Shown: positions 48,352-60,597 of the stretch, piece after piece | Layout: each line of letters begins with the position of its first letter | Position numbering within the stretch: the first letter of the stretch is position 1 | Source: Cavenderia fasciculata | Taxonomy: Eukaryota; Evosea; Eumycetozoa; Acytosteliales; Cavenderiaceae | Length of the DNA: 64,000 bases | Direction: 5' to 3' | NCBI RefSeq assembly: GCF_000203815.1 | Contig: NW_004457695.1 | Coordinates: 744,001-808,000, forward strand | Program-made: the position numbers and the translations under genes | The notes under the pieces: generated by a model | What the model saw: only the letters and a program-made list of their open reading frames with translations | Told to the model about the DNA's origin: nothing | The model's database searches: none

Positions 48352-49477
48352 TCTATATTATTTAGTATTATTGTTATTATTATAAGTACAAAGATTTTTT
48401 TTCTTTTTCTTTTTCTTGTTTTTTTTTTTATTCCTAAAGCCCTTTTTGGTAATTATTATTATTCTGGTTGATGCATAAAATGGAATGAATGTTGTGATTG
48501 ATGACTGATTGTTGGATCTATGGTCGGTCAGACTGATGGTTGTGATTGGATGTCGATAACAATAAATTATTATTGATATGTGCACCTTTGCGAGTAGTTT
48601 TAAATTTGAAACGCAAAGCAAGCAAGGTAGGTATTGGTAATACTGACTTGTTGATGGGTGATTTAAAAGAGATAAACTATTCTATTCTATTATAATAATA
48701 CACAACATTCACTGATAGAGTGTGGCAATGATGAAAAAGAAGAAGCCTTGTTGACAACAATTTAAATACAACGGCTAACAGGAGAGGAGAAAGTTCAATT
48801 TGTATATTTTATAATTGTTGGTATGATTATTTATATGAACAGGCAAACAACCAAGGTAGGGAGCGAGCAAAGGGTAGCAACCTCAGCACATTTCATTGAC
48901 GGATAAGGAGCGATTGTCAAGCGCTTGGCTGAACATTTGATTGATTGAATGGCCGCCGACCGTGTGGGAAACGAGCCCAACCTCCTGTGGCACGAGATTG
49001 TTTGTGCCAAAAATAACTTCACACGCTGTATCAAAGGACGCATTGCGTTTGACGGGCGATCATCAGCAAAATGTTGCAAGTTTGTTGGTTGTTTTTTATT
49101 TTCAAAGAGAACTTTGAAGAAAAGATTGGTTGATAGACTCTACAGTGTGTAGCATAGCTTCAGTATTGAAAGGTAGGTGACCACCAACCACCCCCTACTC
49201 TACTCCCTTATTCCCCCTTTAACAACAAATCATCCACAGATCATCGAACTGGCTATTATGCTATGACATGATAGTTTCCTCTCATTATCTAACTAACCCC
49301 CATCTTCCACAACATCGGATGTCATAACACCCTCACTACTGCTACAATAGGATAGGAACCACCCTCCCTTATTCTAGAAATTCACATCACTTCACATCGC
49401 TCACCTTCACTTCAATTTTAAAACAACAACAACAAGCTAGAGCTAAACCTAACAAGAGAGAGAGAGAGAGAGCAAGA
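48352..49477. other. Divergent intergenic region with a GC-richer block
   Basis: About 1.1 kb between two divergent genes, so both promoters are expected here. The GNAT side is AT-rich with T-runs. The stretch 48840-49090 is unusually GC-rich for a spacer and is open in several frames on both strands (for example 48949-49152 on plus), but nothing in it resembles a family I know. The last 250 bases before 49478 are C/T-rich, then GAGAGAGAG, a leader typical of this genome. No tRNA or named RNA was recognised. Confidence 0.4.
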
Positions 49478-50080
49478 ATGAGCAGTAAGAGACAACCCCA
49501 TATGATCAATGTTGATGAGGAAGAAGATGAAGATGATCTATTGAACTTTGCATCTAGTCAGATGTTTGTAGCGTCAACAACAACACCAACAACCAACAAC
49601 CATAACAAGAGCGTGCTATCCTACAACAATTCCCCAATCTCCACTACTTCTCCCTTCCTCCCCAACAAACAGACTACTACACTATCATCAATAGCAGCAA
49701 ACTCCAACAATAACAATATTAATAATAACAATCATACCCACAACACCATAGCCACACAACAACCCAATAATCAGCAACATCAGATGAATATTATTAATAA
49801 CCAATTTGATGATAAATTAATTGATCATGATTCTACAAAAATAGGTGGTAGTGGTGGTAGCCAACCACAACCACAACCACAGCAACCTCCGGTCATCACA
49901 GACATGATGCCCCCTCACAACACAGATGCCCCCTCATCCCCCTCAACATCATCTGATCGATACACAGATCTTGACAATGATGTTATCATGCATAATAGCA
50001 ACGACAACACCAATAATAATAGTAATAATAGTAATAATAGTAGCCCGCCTAATAGTCAAACCAAGAAAACTACATTATCA

Positions 50081-50112
<32 letters not shown>

Positions 50113-51634
50113 TGATGCAGCTGATAAAAGTACAACAACAACATCAAAACGGATGCTACCGTTATGGATGAACTTTAATAGCAGGAATAGTAGTCCACAT
50201 GGAGTAATAATAGATGACACCAATATTATTGGTGGAATGATGGATACGGCTGGAAGAAAAACGAGTAGTTCCGGCGCGCCATCAGTCGACGACGAAAAAC
50301 AACTATTATTAGATGCCGAGGCCAAACGAAGAAAAAAGGAACAATCAGTTGCTGACAACGTCAGCAGCAGCAGTAGCAGCGGTACTACTACGACGGACAA
50401 TAATATGAATAGTCCTCCACCTACACCAACATGGTTAACAGAAATGAGAGGATTTACTGAAATAGAAGAACCAGTTGCGAGTGGTAGAGTTATATGTTTT
50501 GACTTGGAAACAACTGGATTCGGTAGTGAAGATAGTATTATTGAAGTAGGTGCCGTTGAATTAATCGATGGATGTCGTACAGGCCTTACATTCCAGAGTT
50601 ATGCCAAACCGAAAGCACCTATTCATCCGGAAGCTGCCAAGGTACACAACTTGAATGCCTATTTGCTCAGCTCGGCACCTCCTATCGAGTTTGTGTTGGC
50701 TAGTTTTATGGACTTTGTAGGCGACGCCCTTTTAGTCGCTCACAACTTGGCCTTTGACCATCGTATGCTAATTCAAGAGATGATGCGCTCAAAAATACCC
50801 ATCAATCGCTCCAAGAAATGTTTTTGCACCATGAAGTACTATAGAAAGGTGATTAAAGACGTTAGCTACAACTTGGATGCAATTAGCAGTCAGCTTAAAA
50901 TAGACAAGCTATTGTTAAGACGAACACACGGTGCATTGGTAGATTCTGAAATCTTGGCAATCGTCTATTCCCATCTAACAAGAATCCCACCAAACTATGC
51001 AAGTTTAAAATTAATTGATAAAATGAATCAAGCTCCTTGGAATCAACCACAACCTCAACCATTAAACTTACCATCTTCACAATTAGATTTAAATAATATT
51101 TATAATCATGATCAATTGGCCAAAAATCAAAATAATAATAATATTAATAATAATCAACAACCAATATTAACTACATCTTCTACAACAACTACGTCTACAA
51201 TACCTACAACTACTACAACTAATATAAATAATAATAATAGTATATTAGAAAGATTAGATCATTATGTTTTAACAACAAAAGATTTGGATAAATGTTTACA
51301 ATTCTACTGTGATATAATTGGATTGGAAAAGGAGATATTTGGTCAACAATCTGATCGTATAGCACTTAGAATCAATGATTTACAGAAAATCAATATTCAT
51401 GTGGCAGGCAGAGAATTCAAACCACATGCAAGTCATCCAACACCAGGATCGTTGGATCTATGCTTTATATCTCGTATACCAATCATCAAGGTCATCCAAA
51501 CCATGTTTAAACACAATATACCAATTGAAGAGGGCCCCATCCCAAGAACAGGTGCTTGTGGTCCCATTCTTTCCATCTATATTAGAGACCCAGACGATAA
51601 TTTAATTGAAATCTCTGAAAAGATTAAACAATAA
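49478..51634 (+). CDS. Fusion of a DnaQ-like 3'-5' exonuclease and a GLOD5-like glyoxalase-fold (VOC) domain
   Basis: This is a single-exon gene of 718 residues. Residues 1-330 are low complexity (Asn, Ser, Thr, Gln). Residues about 336-500 are a DEDDh exonuclease: ExoI VICFDLETTGFGSEDSIIEV, ExoII LVAHNLAFDHRML and ExoIII THGALVDSEILAIVY. The order and the wording of ExoIII are close to the bacterial DNA polymerase III epsilon subunit (DnaQ/PolC). After an Asn/Thr linker, residues about 591-715 are a vicinal-oxygen-chelate domain: LDHYVLTTKDLDKCLQFYCD, then AGREFKPHASHPTPGSLDLC, PIEEGPIPRTGACGPILSIY and RDPDDNLIEIS. That is the pattern of animal GLOD5. The exonuclease probably trims DNA or RNA 3' ends; the VOC role is unknown. 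The two domains share one uninterrupted frame, so the fusion is seen directly. Confidence 0.88.
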
Positions 51635-51852
51635 AAGTTATAAAATAACAAACAATTAAGTTTGTTTGTTTCCATAGAGTGTAAATGAAAGATATTGATT
51701 AGATTTGATTTGATTGTTGTTATGTATTATTATTATTCCAATTATTATTATTTATTTTTTAGATTGTGCTGATATATATAAAACTAATAAAGAAAGAAAT
51801 AATTCAATTGATGATTAGATTAGTATTGTAAGATGAAGATAGATTGATTCGA

Positions 51853-52125
51853 TTAGATTGATACAATACCATTATTTCCTCTCAAGAAACAATCACCATA
51901 TTTTGTTTTCAATTGTCCATTTAAATACTCTTCTGTTTGTTCCATTACTATATTCATATTGCCGTCTACTACTTCCAAGATACCTCTATATTCTACACCA
52001 TTGTTAAGTTTGACTACTACTGGTCTACCTATACACATTTTGAAAAAGTTGAATTGCGCATTGTTATTATTAGATGTTGCTGCTCCTCCTGATGCTGAAG
52101 TTGTTGATGGTGCTACTGCTGACAT
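51853..52125 (-). CDS. lsm6: U6 snRNA-associated Sm-like protein LSM6
   Basis: This is a 90-residue single-exon protein. The Sm fold is complete: Sm1 (FKMCIGRPVVVKLNNGVEYR, then GILEVVDGNMNIVMEQTEEY) and Sm2 (KYGDCFLRGNNGIVSI). The IGRPVVVKLN-GV-YRG and NGQLK-KYGD-F-RGNN blocks match LSM6 rather than SmF, its closest relative. The dictyostelid copy has an extra Ser/Ala/Asn-rich N-terminus of about 25 residues and ends right after Sm2. LSM6 is part of the LSM1-7 ring (cytoplasmic mRNA decapping and decay) and the LSM2-8 ring (binds the U6 3' end). It is divergent from MED17. Confidence 0.93.
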   Translation of the reverse strand: MSAVAPSTTSASGGAATSNNNNAQFNFFKMCIGRPVVVKLNNGVEYRGILEVVDGNMNIVMEQTEEYLNGQLKTKYGDCFLRGNNGIVSI

Positions 52126-52518
52126 ATCTGTATCTATGAAATGTTTGTGTATATGTATTATAAGTTATATATATGTATACAATGAAAGATGTGTACTAAC
52201 TTTACAAAAGATCATGTTCCCTCCCCCCACTTTAATTGATCGCGCTGAAGTTGCCTGAAAATTTTTTTTTTATTAATAAACCCACCTCAAAAACATCATT
52301 CATCCTACGCCTATTCTATTCTATCTTGTTCTTTATCATCTTTTGAACATTAGCAACAACTAGATTATAATCTTTGCATCGCGATTTAGACTGACGAACG
52401 AGTAGTAGTAGTAGTAGTAGTAGTAGTGTTGATCAAAAGAGAGAACAGAACGATCACTAAAGAGATAGATAGAGTGTTGTTTGTGTTTTCTAGAAAAAGA
52501 TATAAATGAAGAGCAAGA
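52126..52518. promoter_or_regulatory. Divergent LSM6-MED17 intergenic region
   Basis: 393 bases containing both promoters. It includes a short T-run (about 52262-52271), a trinucleotide AGT repeat at about 52401-52428 in the presumed MED17 leader, and purine-rich GAGAGA-type leader sequence before the ATG at 52519. I see no gene in it. Confidence 0.4.
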
Positions 52519-52959
52519 ATGAGTAGTAGTACTACAGACACACCACCAACTTCAACGACTTCTACAACTTCTACTACAGAGATGAAAAAGGATGTGACAA
52601 TGTTGGATGACGATCAGCAGCAGCAGCAGCAGCAGCAGCAGACAAGTACAACTACGACTACTGCCAATAATATGGTCAACGAAGCAGACTTTAGAATATC
52701 GATTTCAATCCCACCTGACAATCCTCCTATTTGCTCAAGTTGATCAGTTTGGTTCAGAGTATCCCTCTTTGTATGTATTGAAAATATATTTGATAATATT
52801 TGATTATTCTAACGACAATATATATTCTATTCTACAGTACAACAAACTCTGAAGCCAAGTTTGCGCAAGCATTACATCATATTAGACAACAAGAGTTCTT
52901 TCAACAACAACAAAAGATACAACAGCAGCAACAACAACAGCAACAACAACAACAAAATG

Positions 52960-52996
<37 letters not shown>

Positions 52997-55225
52997 TATG
53001 GGACCACCTCCAATGGTAGAATTTGCAGACCACATGAATTTGGCACGTATAGAGTTGGAGCAAATCTTAAATTTGATCGATTTCAAAGGCAACAAGGACG
53101 TGGCAGTGTGCAATGTCGACAAGCCTCCCATATCGATGAATCGTGAGTTGTCAGACACAATGATCAAAATCAGTTCAAAGCAACAGAGTCTATCGACCAT
53201 GGGAGACAAACTGATTCAAGGAGCTGCTCGAATGAAATCAACCATCAATACAGTGTCGTCGTGGTGGAACGATGTTTCCATACTGCGATCGAAATGGAGA
53301 CTCAAGGGAAAAGATACCATCTCCCCATTCACATCCAACAATAGCAACAATCCTTCAACATCGGTGGCATCGGCAATTGCATCCAACAAAAAGCTATCAT
53401 TGGACTATGGATTCTACACTGCAGGATCGTTTATCGAACAAACAGAGGCATCATTATCAAGAGGTGCAAAAGGTGAAATAGTAATCGAATTTCCTCATCT
53501 ACCCTATCAATCATCAATCGATAAAAAACTCTATGTAAATGTTAAATCCAGAGAACAAAATAATATTTTTAATAATAATAATTCTTCAAATAATTTTGAT
53601 AGACAAACTTGTATGTAAATCTAAAAAAAAAATCAAAAACAAAATATATATGTTAATTAAAATTTTTAATAATGTTTATTTATTATTATATTTTTAGTAA
53701 TACCAAAATATAAAATTAATTTAGATGAGCAAAGTAAATGGGATAAAGCAACTTTGGATGAATTTCGGAAACTTTCTTTTTTTAAATGTACAAAATTATT
53801 AAACAAGGCTCAAAAATATCAATTTAATAATGAATTGTTTGAAAATGTAAATATATACAAATATACTTATTTATTTATTTAGATTGATATATATATTAAT
53901 ATCTATTATTATTAATAATTATTTAGTTGTGTAGAGAATTATCACAATCAGAAAATAAGAATGAAAATATAATACAAACAGAAAAAGAATTAAGAATAGA
54001 ATGTGGAAACTTGAATTTATTTATTGGAATGGATACTGTTAAAAAATCAAAAACTCCTTCTCCTACACCTCCTCTTCAACCACAACAACAACAACCGCAA
54101 CAACAGATTGTTCAATTTAATAATCAACAACAACAACAACAAGAAATTGGTAAACAAAAAATTGATAGATTATTATTTGTATTAAAATTGGTACTATGTA
54201 AAATAACGGTACTACAAATGAAAAGATCCCAAAAACAATTGGTTTTGAATATCTTTAATCGGAATCCAAGATTGGTATTTGGCAAAAAGCAACAACCCAA
54301 TCAAACCCCCTCGCAAACGCAACAACAACTTTTACCACACGCCGCGTTGTCTAGCCCTGCCATATCCATGTCGTCGTCGGGTGACGATGTATTGGGCAAG
54401 AGTGCGTCCATCCTCCGTCACATGGACATGTTTTTGCGAATATGTCAGGTCATGGAGACGATAGAGATGAAGTACCCGGTTCGCATCCGATACACTCCCG
54501 CCTCTACCATCTCGTCGTCCATCATCATGATCACTTTGATCGAGTCTGCCACCAACCCACGAAAGGGTCCCATGATCAGCATCGAAATTGTCGTCAAACA
54601 AAACATAATCAGTATCATCCAAGGTCACCACCGTTCATCGCATACCGATGAAATTCTTGCACACATCCAAATCACAAATCATCTCGATAAATATTTAATT
54701 GATAAACTACCTCAACAACAATTCATTGATATGGAATTTATTTTAAATATTGATAATATTAATAATAATGAAACTATAACAACTACAACAACAACAACAA
54801 CAAATACAACTAATAATAATAATAATAATCAAAATGGCACACATAAAGAGGATTTTTCAATTATAAAAGAAGGTCATCAAAATGATCATGATAATAATAA
54901 TAATAATGGTAGCCATACTAAACAACCAAAACAACAACAACATGAGAATGGGTATCATCAATTAAAAAAGAAAAAGAATATTTATGAAAAGTCAAACAAT
55001 AATAATAATAATAATAGTAATATTACAAAAATGAATGGTAAAAAGATTATAGAATTGGAAGATGAGGAATATCAAGATGGAGAAGAGGATATAAATAATA
55101 TGGATAACCATAACGATAATAATAATAATAATTTTAAAAAATTAAATATCTTAAAGACGACAGAAACAGGAAAAGGAAACAAAGTGAATCAACGATATCG
55201 CCAAGTAAAGAAATTTAAAATATAA
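52519..55225 (+). CDS. med17: Mediator complex subunit 17 (MED17)
   Basis: Exons are 52519-52770, 52838-53610, 53698-53846 and 53927-55225, about 823 residues. After a Thr/Gln-rich start and RISISIPPDNPP comes VDQFGSEYPSF, then poly-Gln. The MED17 core follows: MVEFADHMNLARIELEQILN, KISSKQQSLSTMGDKLIQGA, SSWWNDVSILRSKWRLKGK, LSLDYGFYTAGS and IVIEFPHLP. The later region (LLFVLKLVLCKITVLQMKRS, VRIRYTPASTISSSI) matches the C-terminal half. MED17 is an essential head-module scaffold that contacts RNA polymerase II. Oddity: exon 1 changes frame by one base at about 52730-52740 (CCTCCTATTTGCTCAAG); the second frame is needed to reach exon 2. A one-base homopolymer excess in the assembly is the simplest reading, since no well-formed intron fits. 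The C-terminus is Asn-rich. Confidence 0.82.
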
Positions 55226-55324
55226 TAATAAATTTACTATTACTATTTTTTTATTGGTATTCATATTCATTTATATATATTAATATTTATTAATATTAAA
55301 CAAGAGTCCAGGAAAACGTTTTCT

Positions 55325-55579
55325 TTAAAAGAAGAGGAATAAATTGGTTACAAGTACCATGAGAATAATTGTAGATTTTCTACTTGTTAAATGACCAACT
55401 GATGATTCCTTGCTACCTTCTGGTATCACATATTTTTTACCTTGACCTCTGACCAGTTTACCATTGACATAAATTTCAAGTACTTGATCATAGATTCTTT
55501 TTTCTTCGGGATTTGCAAACGTACTAATTTGACAAGAAAAACAAAACATAGGGATTAGGATCAACAACAACAACAACAT
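55325..55579 (-). CDS. Small putative secreted, GPI-anchored protein
   Basis: From the Met at 55579 the frame gives 84 residues with an N-terminal hydrophobic signal (MLLLLLILIPMFCFSC), a compact polar middle (FANPEEKRIYDQVLEIYVNG, KLVRGQGKKYVIPEGS) and a C-terminal hydrophobic tail (STIILMVLVTNLFLFF) with no charge after it. That layout fits a GPI-anchored surface peptide, with a likely omega region around GHLTSRKS. The frame can be extended to a Met at 55672, but this would put the hydrophobic signal internally. I do not recognise a family. It lies 3' of MED17 (convergent), and its 5' side faces the FNIP-type gene. Confidence 0.5.
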   Translation of the reverse strand: MLLLLLILIPMFCFSCQISTFANPEEKRIYDQVLEIYVNGKLVRGQGKKYVIPEGSKESSVGHLTSRKSTIILMVLVTNLFLFF

Positions 55580-55939
55580 GAAAAAGGAGGGAAGAACATG
55601 TTTGCATTGATTGATAACACTGAAACCAAAGGTGAACAAGTAGTGGTGAGGGTCGAATAGTGTGGTGATCACTTTTCAATGTTCACCATACAATGGTGGT
55701 TACACAAATAAATAATAATTAGAGGGTTGATGGGTGGTCATGGTTCAATCTCTGTGAAATATTATCATCTACCTACAAAAGCATATCGTTGTGAATTTGT
55801 TTCACCCTTATTGCTCATATCACTATCACTATCATAATAGAGATATAAATCATTATAGTTTGGCAATTGGTGTAATTTGAATCCATTTCTTCTTGGATTC
55901 TCTATTTATTATTATTTATATAAATATTTTTTTTTACAA

Positions 55940-57874
55940 ATGGAGAACATTCAGATTGATCAATGTTTATCATTTAATTCTAGACCGATATCAGATTTAA
56001 TCATTCTCAACATCATCAAATACATCGACAACAATGTAGATGTAATCTGTTTACTATTGTCATGTAAAGCATTGTACAGGCTAAGGGAAAAGTTTGAAGG
56101 GATTTGTAGAGATTTGTACAACAATAAAAGCTATCACTATAACCCAAACTCTACAACTGCCAGTTATCATAGCAATAGTACTATTCCTCCTCTTCCTTCA
56201 TATCCTCCACTTTTAGTATTCTTTAAACATTTTCAATCATTCTATGACATGGGTTATTATCAAGACAGATTCCCCCTTTCAAAACCACGCAACATTTGTA
56301 TGAAAGCATTCAAGAATATACTTGTTATTAGTTTACGTCACTGTTTTATAGAGCATTATAGAAACCGTTGTAACATCTGGGATGCCAACATACCAAACAT
56401 CAATGTTCGAACAGTACATATCGAATCGTTTGCACGTCAGGACGACAACAAGTACATTGTTGAACAAAGCTACTTTCCTCCAAGTGTCAAAGAGTTGGTC
56501 ATTTACGAACATGTTTATTATGAGGTCAGGTCATGGCCGTCGACACTGACACGTCTGTCATTCTATTTACCACCGCGCGAGGATCCAGACATTCTAGACC
56601 AGATTCTCAAGATACTACCACCGTCGTTACTCCATCTCAAGATCAATAATATCGAAACGGACCACCTCTGTGATATCAGTCATCTCACATCTTTGGTCAG
56701 TCTCTCTATTAGGAACAAGTACTTTTCCACACCAAAACATGTTCCTGCCAATCGTATTATCCTCCCCACCAATACCACTCTTCAAGATCTCACCTTGATT
56801 GGTGTATCAGACATCACCAACGATTTCATTCCACCAAATCTCGAGAGACTCACCGTCAATGAATACCTAAAAATCCATCATTCCTCGCCTACGATACAAC
56901 TGACACTGCTCCCATCGGCATTAACCTATTTAAAGTTGGAATATTGTTTGATAAAAGGAAGAAATATAGTCATCCCATCATCATCACACTCGATCAAAGA
57001 ACTTCACCTCAACTTTGGACATGATGAAAGAATAGAAAAAGAGTTGGTACTTGAAGATGGAACTATTCCACATGGTGTTCAAAAACTAGTGTTGTGGTAC
57101 TATCATGGTCCAGTAACTAGAGATAATATTCCCGACTCGGTTACAGAGCTAACACTCTTGGAGAATATTAAACAAGTACCTCGTACAGCACCATTCATAC
57201 TTCCACCAAATCTAAAAGTATTAACATGGTCACCTCATAATAGTGTTACAACTGCTGCTGCCGCTGCAGCTACTCAAATACCACCACCACCAACGCTCAC
57301 CACCATCACTTCAGTTGATTATGCCACTCACCAATCACACATCCATCCTTTTGGTGAAGACATATATCATCCACGACCACCCACCACCTACGTTCCAACA
57401 TCATTGACTACATTGGCATTAATAATGATTAAACAAGATAAACGAGATATTTTCTCACTCAACAACATTGAAATAATCAACAACAATCAAGACATCCACC
57501 AAAACAGTTATGACACCAAACAACTACTTCTTCCATACAACATCACAACATTGACCTGTTGTACGTATGAATGTAAAACTACTAAATGTAGTATCAGAGT
57601 GGATGAAATCATCAATCACACCAATGTAATCCATTTAATAATCGATATTTATATATATTATCACAACTTCAACTTTGAAATTCGAAGAGGATTGTCAAAT
57701 GATAGCGGCGGCGGTACTAGCATTATATTGATTGAAAAAGATACATTGGTTGGAGGAATAGTTCGACTTGAGAAGGACAAACTCAAACAACAACCTTTGT
57801 ACCTCAATTTGTGTGGGGCTCGTACAGCATGCCATTTATCATCTGTTCCATGGATCAAAAAAACAATGATATGA
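55940..57874 (+). CDS. F-box-like/FNIP-type leucine-rich repeat protein
   Basis: This is a single-exon gene of 644 residues from the Met of MENIQIDQC. An upstream in-frame Met at 55877 lies in AT-rich leader sequence, and the neighbouring paralog starts at a comparable point, so 55940 is preferred. Residues about 10-45 (ISDLIILNIIKYIDNNVDVI, CLLLSCKALYRLRE) look like a dictyostelid F-box variant. The rest is a ladder of leucine-rich and FNIP-like units: PPSVKELVIYE, WPSTLTRLSFYLPP, NTTLQDLTLIGVSDI, IPHGVQKLVLWYYHGP, IPDSVTELTLLENI and LPPNLKVLTWSP. Such proteins are highly expanded in social amoebae and are presumed substrate adaptors, without proof. A diverged, decayed copy follows immediately downstream. 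Confidence 0.8.
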   Translation: MENIQIDQCLSFNSRPISDLIILNIIKYIDNNVDVICLLLSCKALYRLREKFEGICRDLYNNKSYHYNPNSTTASYHSNSTIPPLPSYPPLLVFFKHFQSFYDMGYYQDRFPLSKPRNICMKAFKNILVISLRHCFIEHYRNRCNIWDANIPNINVRTVHIESFARQDDNKYIVEQSYFPPSVKELVIYEHVYYEVRSWPSTLTRLSFYLPPREDPDILDQILKILPPSLLHLKINNIETDHLCDISHLTSLVSLSIRNKYFSTPKHVPANRIILPTNTTLQDLTLIGVSDITNDFIPPNLERLTVNEYLKIHHSSPTIQLTLLPSALTYLKLEYCLIKGRNIVIPSSSHSIKELHLNFGHDERIEKELVLEDGTIPHGVQKLVLWYYHGPVTRDNIPDSVTELTLLENIKQVPRTAPFILPPNLKVLTWSPHNSVTTAAAAAATQIPPPPTLTTITSVDYATHQSHIHPFGEDIYHPRPPTTYVPTSLTTLALIMIKQDKRDIFSLNNIEIINNNQDIHQNSYDTKQLLLPYNITTLTCCTYECKTTKCSIRVDEIINHTNVIHLIIDIYIYYHNFNFEIRRGLSNDSGGGTSIILIEKDTLVGGIVRLEKDKLKQQPLYLNLCGARTACHLSSVPWIKKTMI

Positions 57875-58087
57875 GAATCATCATCATTGTGATGAGAAAT
57901 AATAAATAAATAGCCAAACCAAAAAAAAATTATTATAATTATATAATATTTAAATAAATAATTATGAAAATTAATATAATAATGATAGTAATCGGGTGTG
58001 TTTAATTTCCAAATAAAAAGATAAATAACAAAGTAATAATTATTTATTATTTATTTATTTAATTATTTTATTTCATTTTCACCTAAA

Positions 58088-60047
<1,960 letters not shown>

Positions 60048-60597
60048 TGATCCCATTTATGTATGTACAAATATGAATTGGAATGTAGTGAACAGAGAAT
60101 CTAATAATATCCTACATTAGTGCACCAGAGTCGGTTTTTTGATGTATATGTGCAACAATACTTTCCTCCAAGTATGAATTTCTGTAAATATAATAGTAGA
60201 CTCGCTCCTAATAAAGAACTGTTTTCATGAAAAAAGAATAAATTATTTGAATTAAAATGGTGATCCTCTTTTTTTTTTTTTTTTTTGCAGCTAGGTTTAT
60301 GATGAGCTAGTTCATTCAACACATAATTAAAAGAATAACCATCAAGTAAGTAAGTGGTTATAAGAGAGTACTAGTAGATCGTGGTACTAGTATAGTATAG
60401 TAGTAGGAATAGTAGGCAGTTTCATTTTGTTAGTTTAAAGTTTACTTCCCTATCTATATATTTATATATATATATCATCCTTGTATTATTATCATCACCC
60501 CCTTCCTTATTTATTTTATCTATCTATTATATATAATCTTTTATCCCTTTGTTGTAAATATATTTATTATTATTGTTGTTGATCATTTATTAAATAA
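60048..60597. other. Intergenic region with a possible FNIP-gene relic
   Basis: About 550 bases between the decayed FNIP copy and the formin. The stretch 60150-60185 reads VQQYFPPSMNF in one frame and resembles VEQSYFPPSVKEL of the intact FNIP gene, so it may be the remnant of a further copy. A T-run (about 60271-60288) follows, then AT-rich leader sequence of the formin with TATATATA runs near 60460-60475. Nothing else is recognised. Confidence 0.4.
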
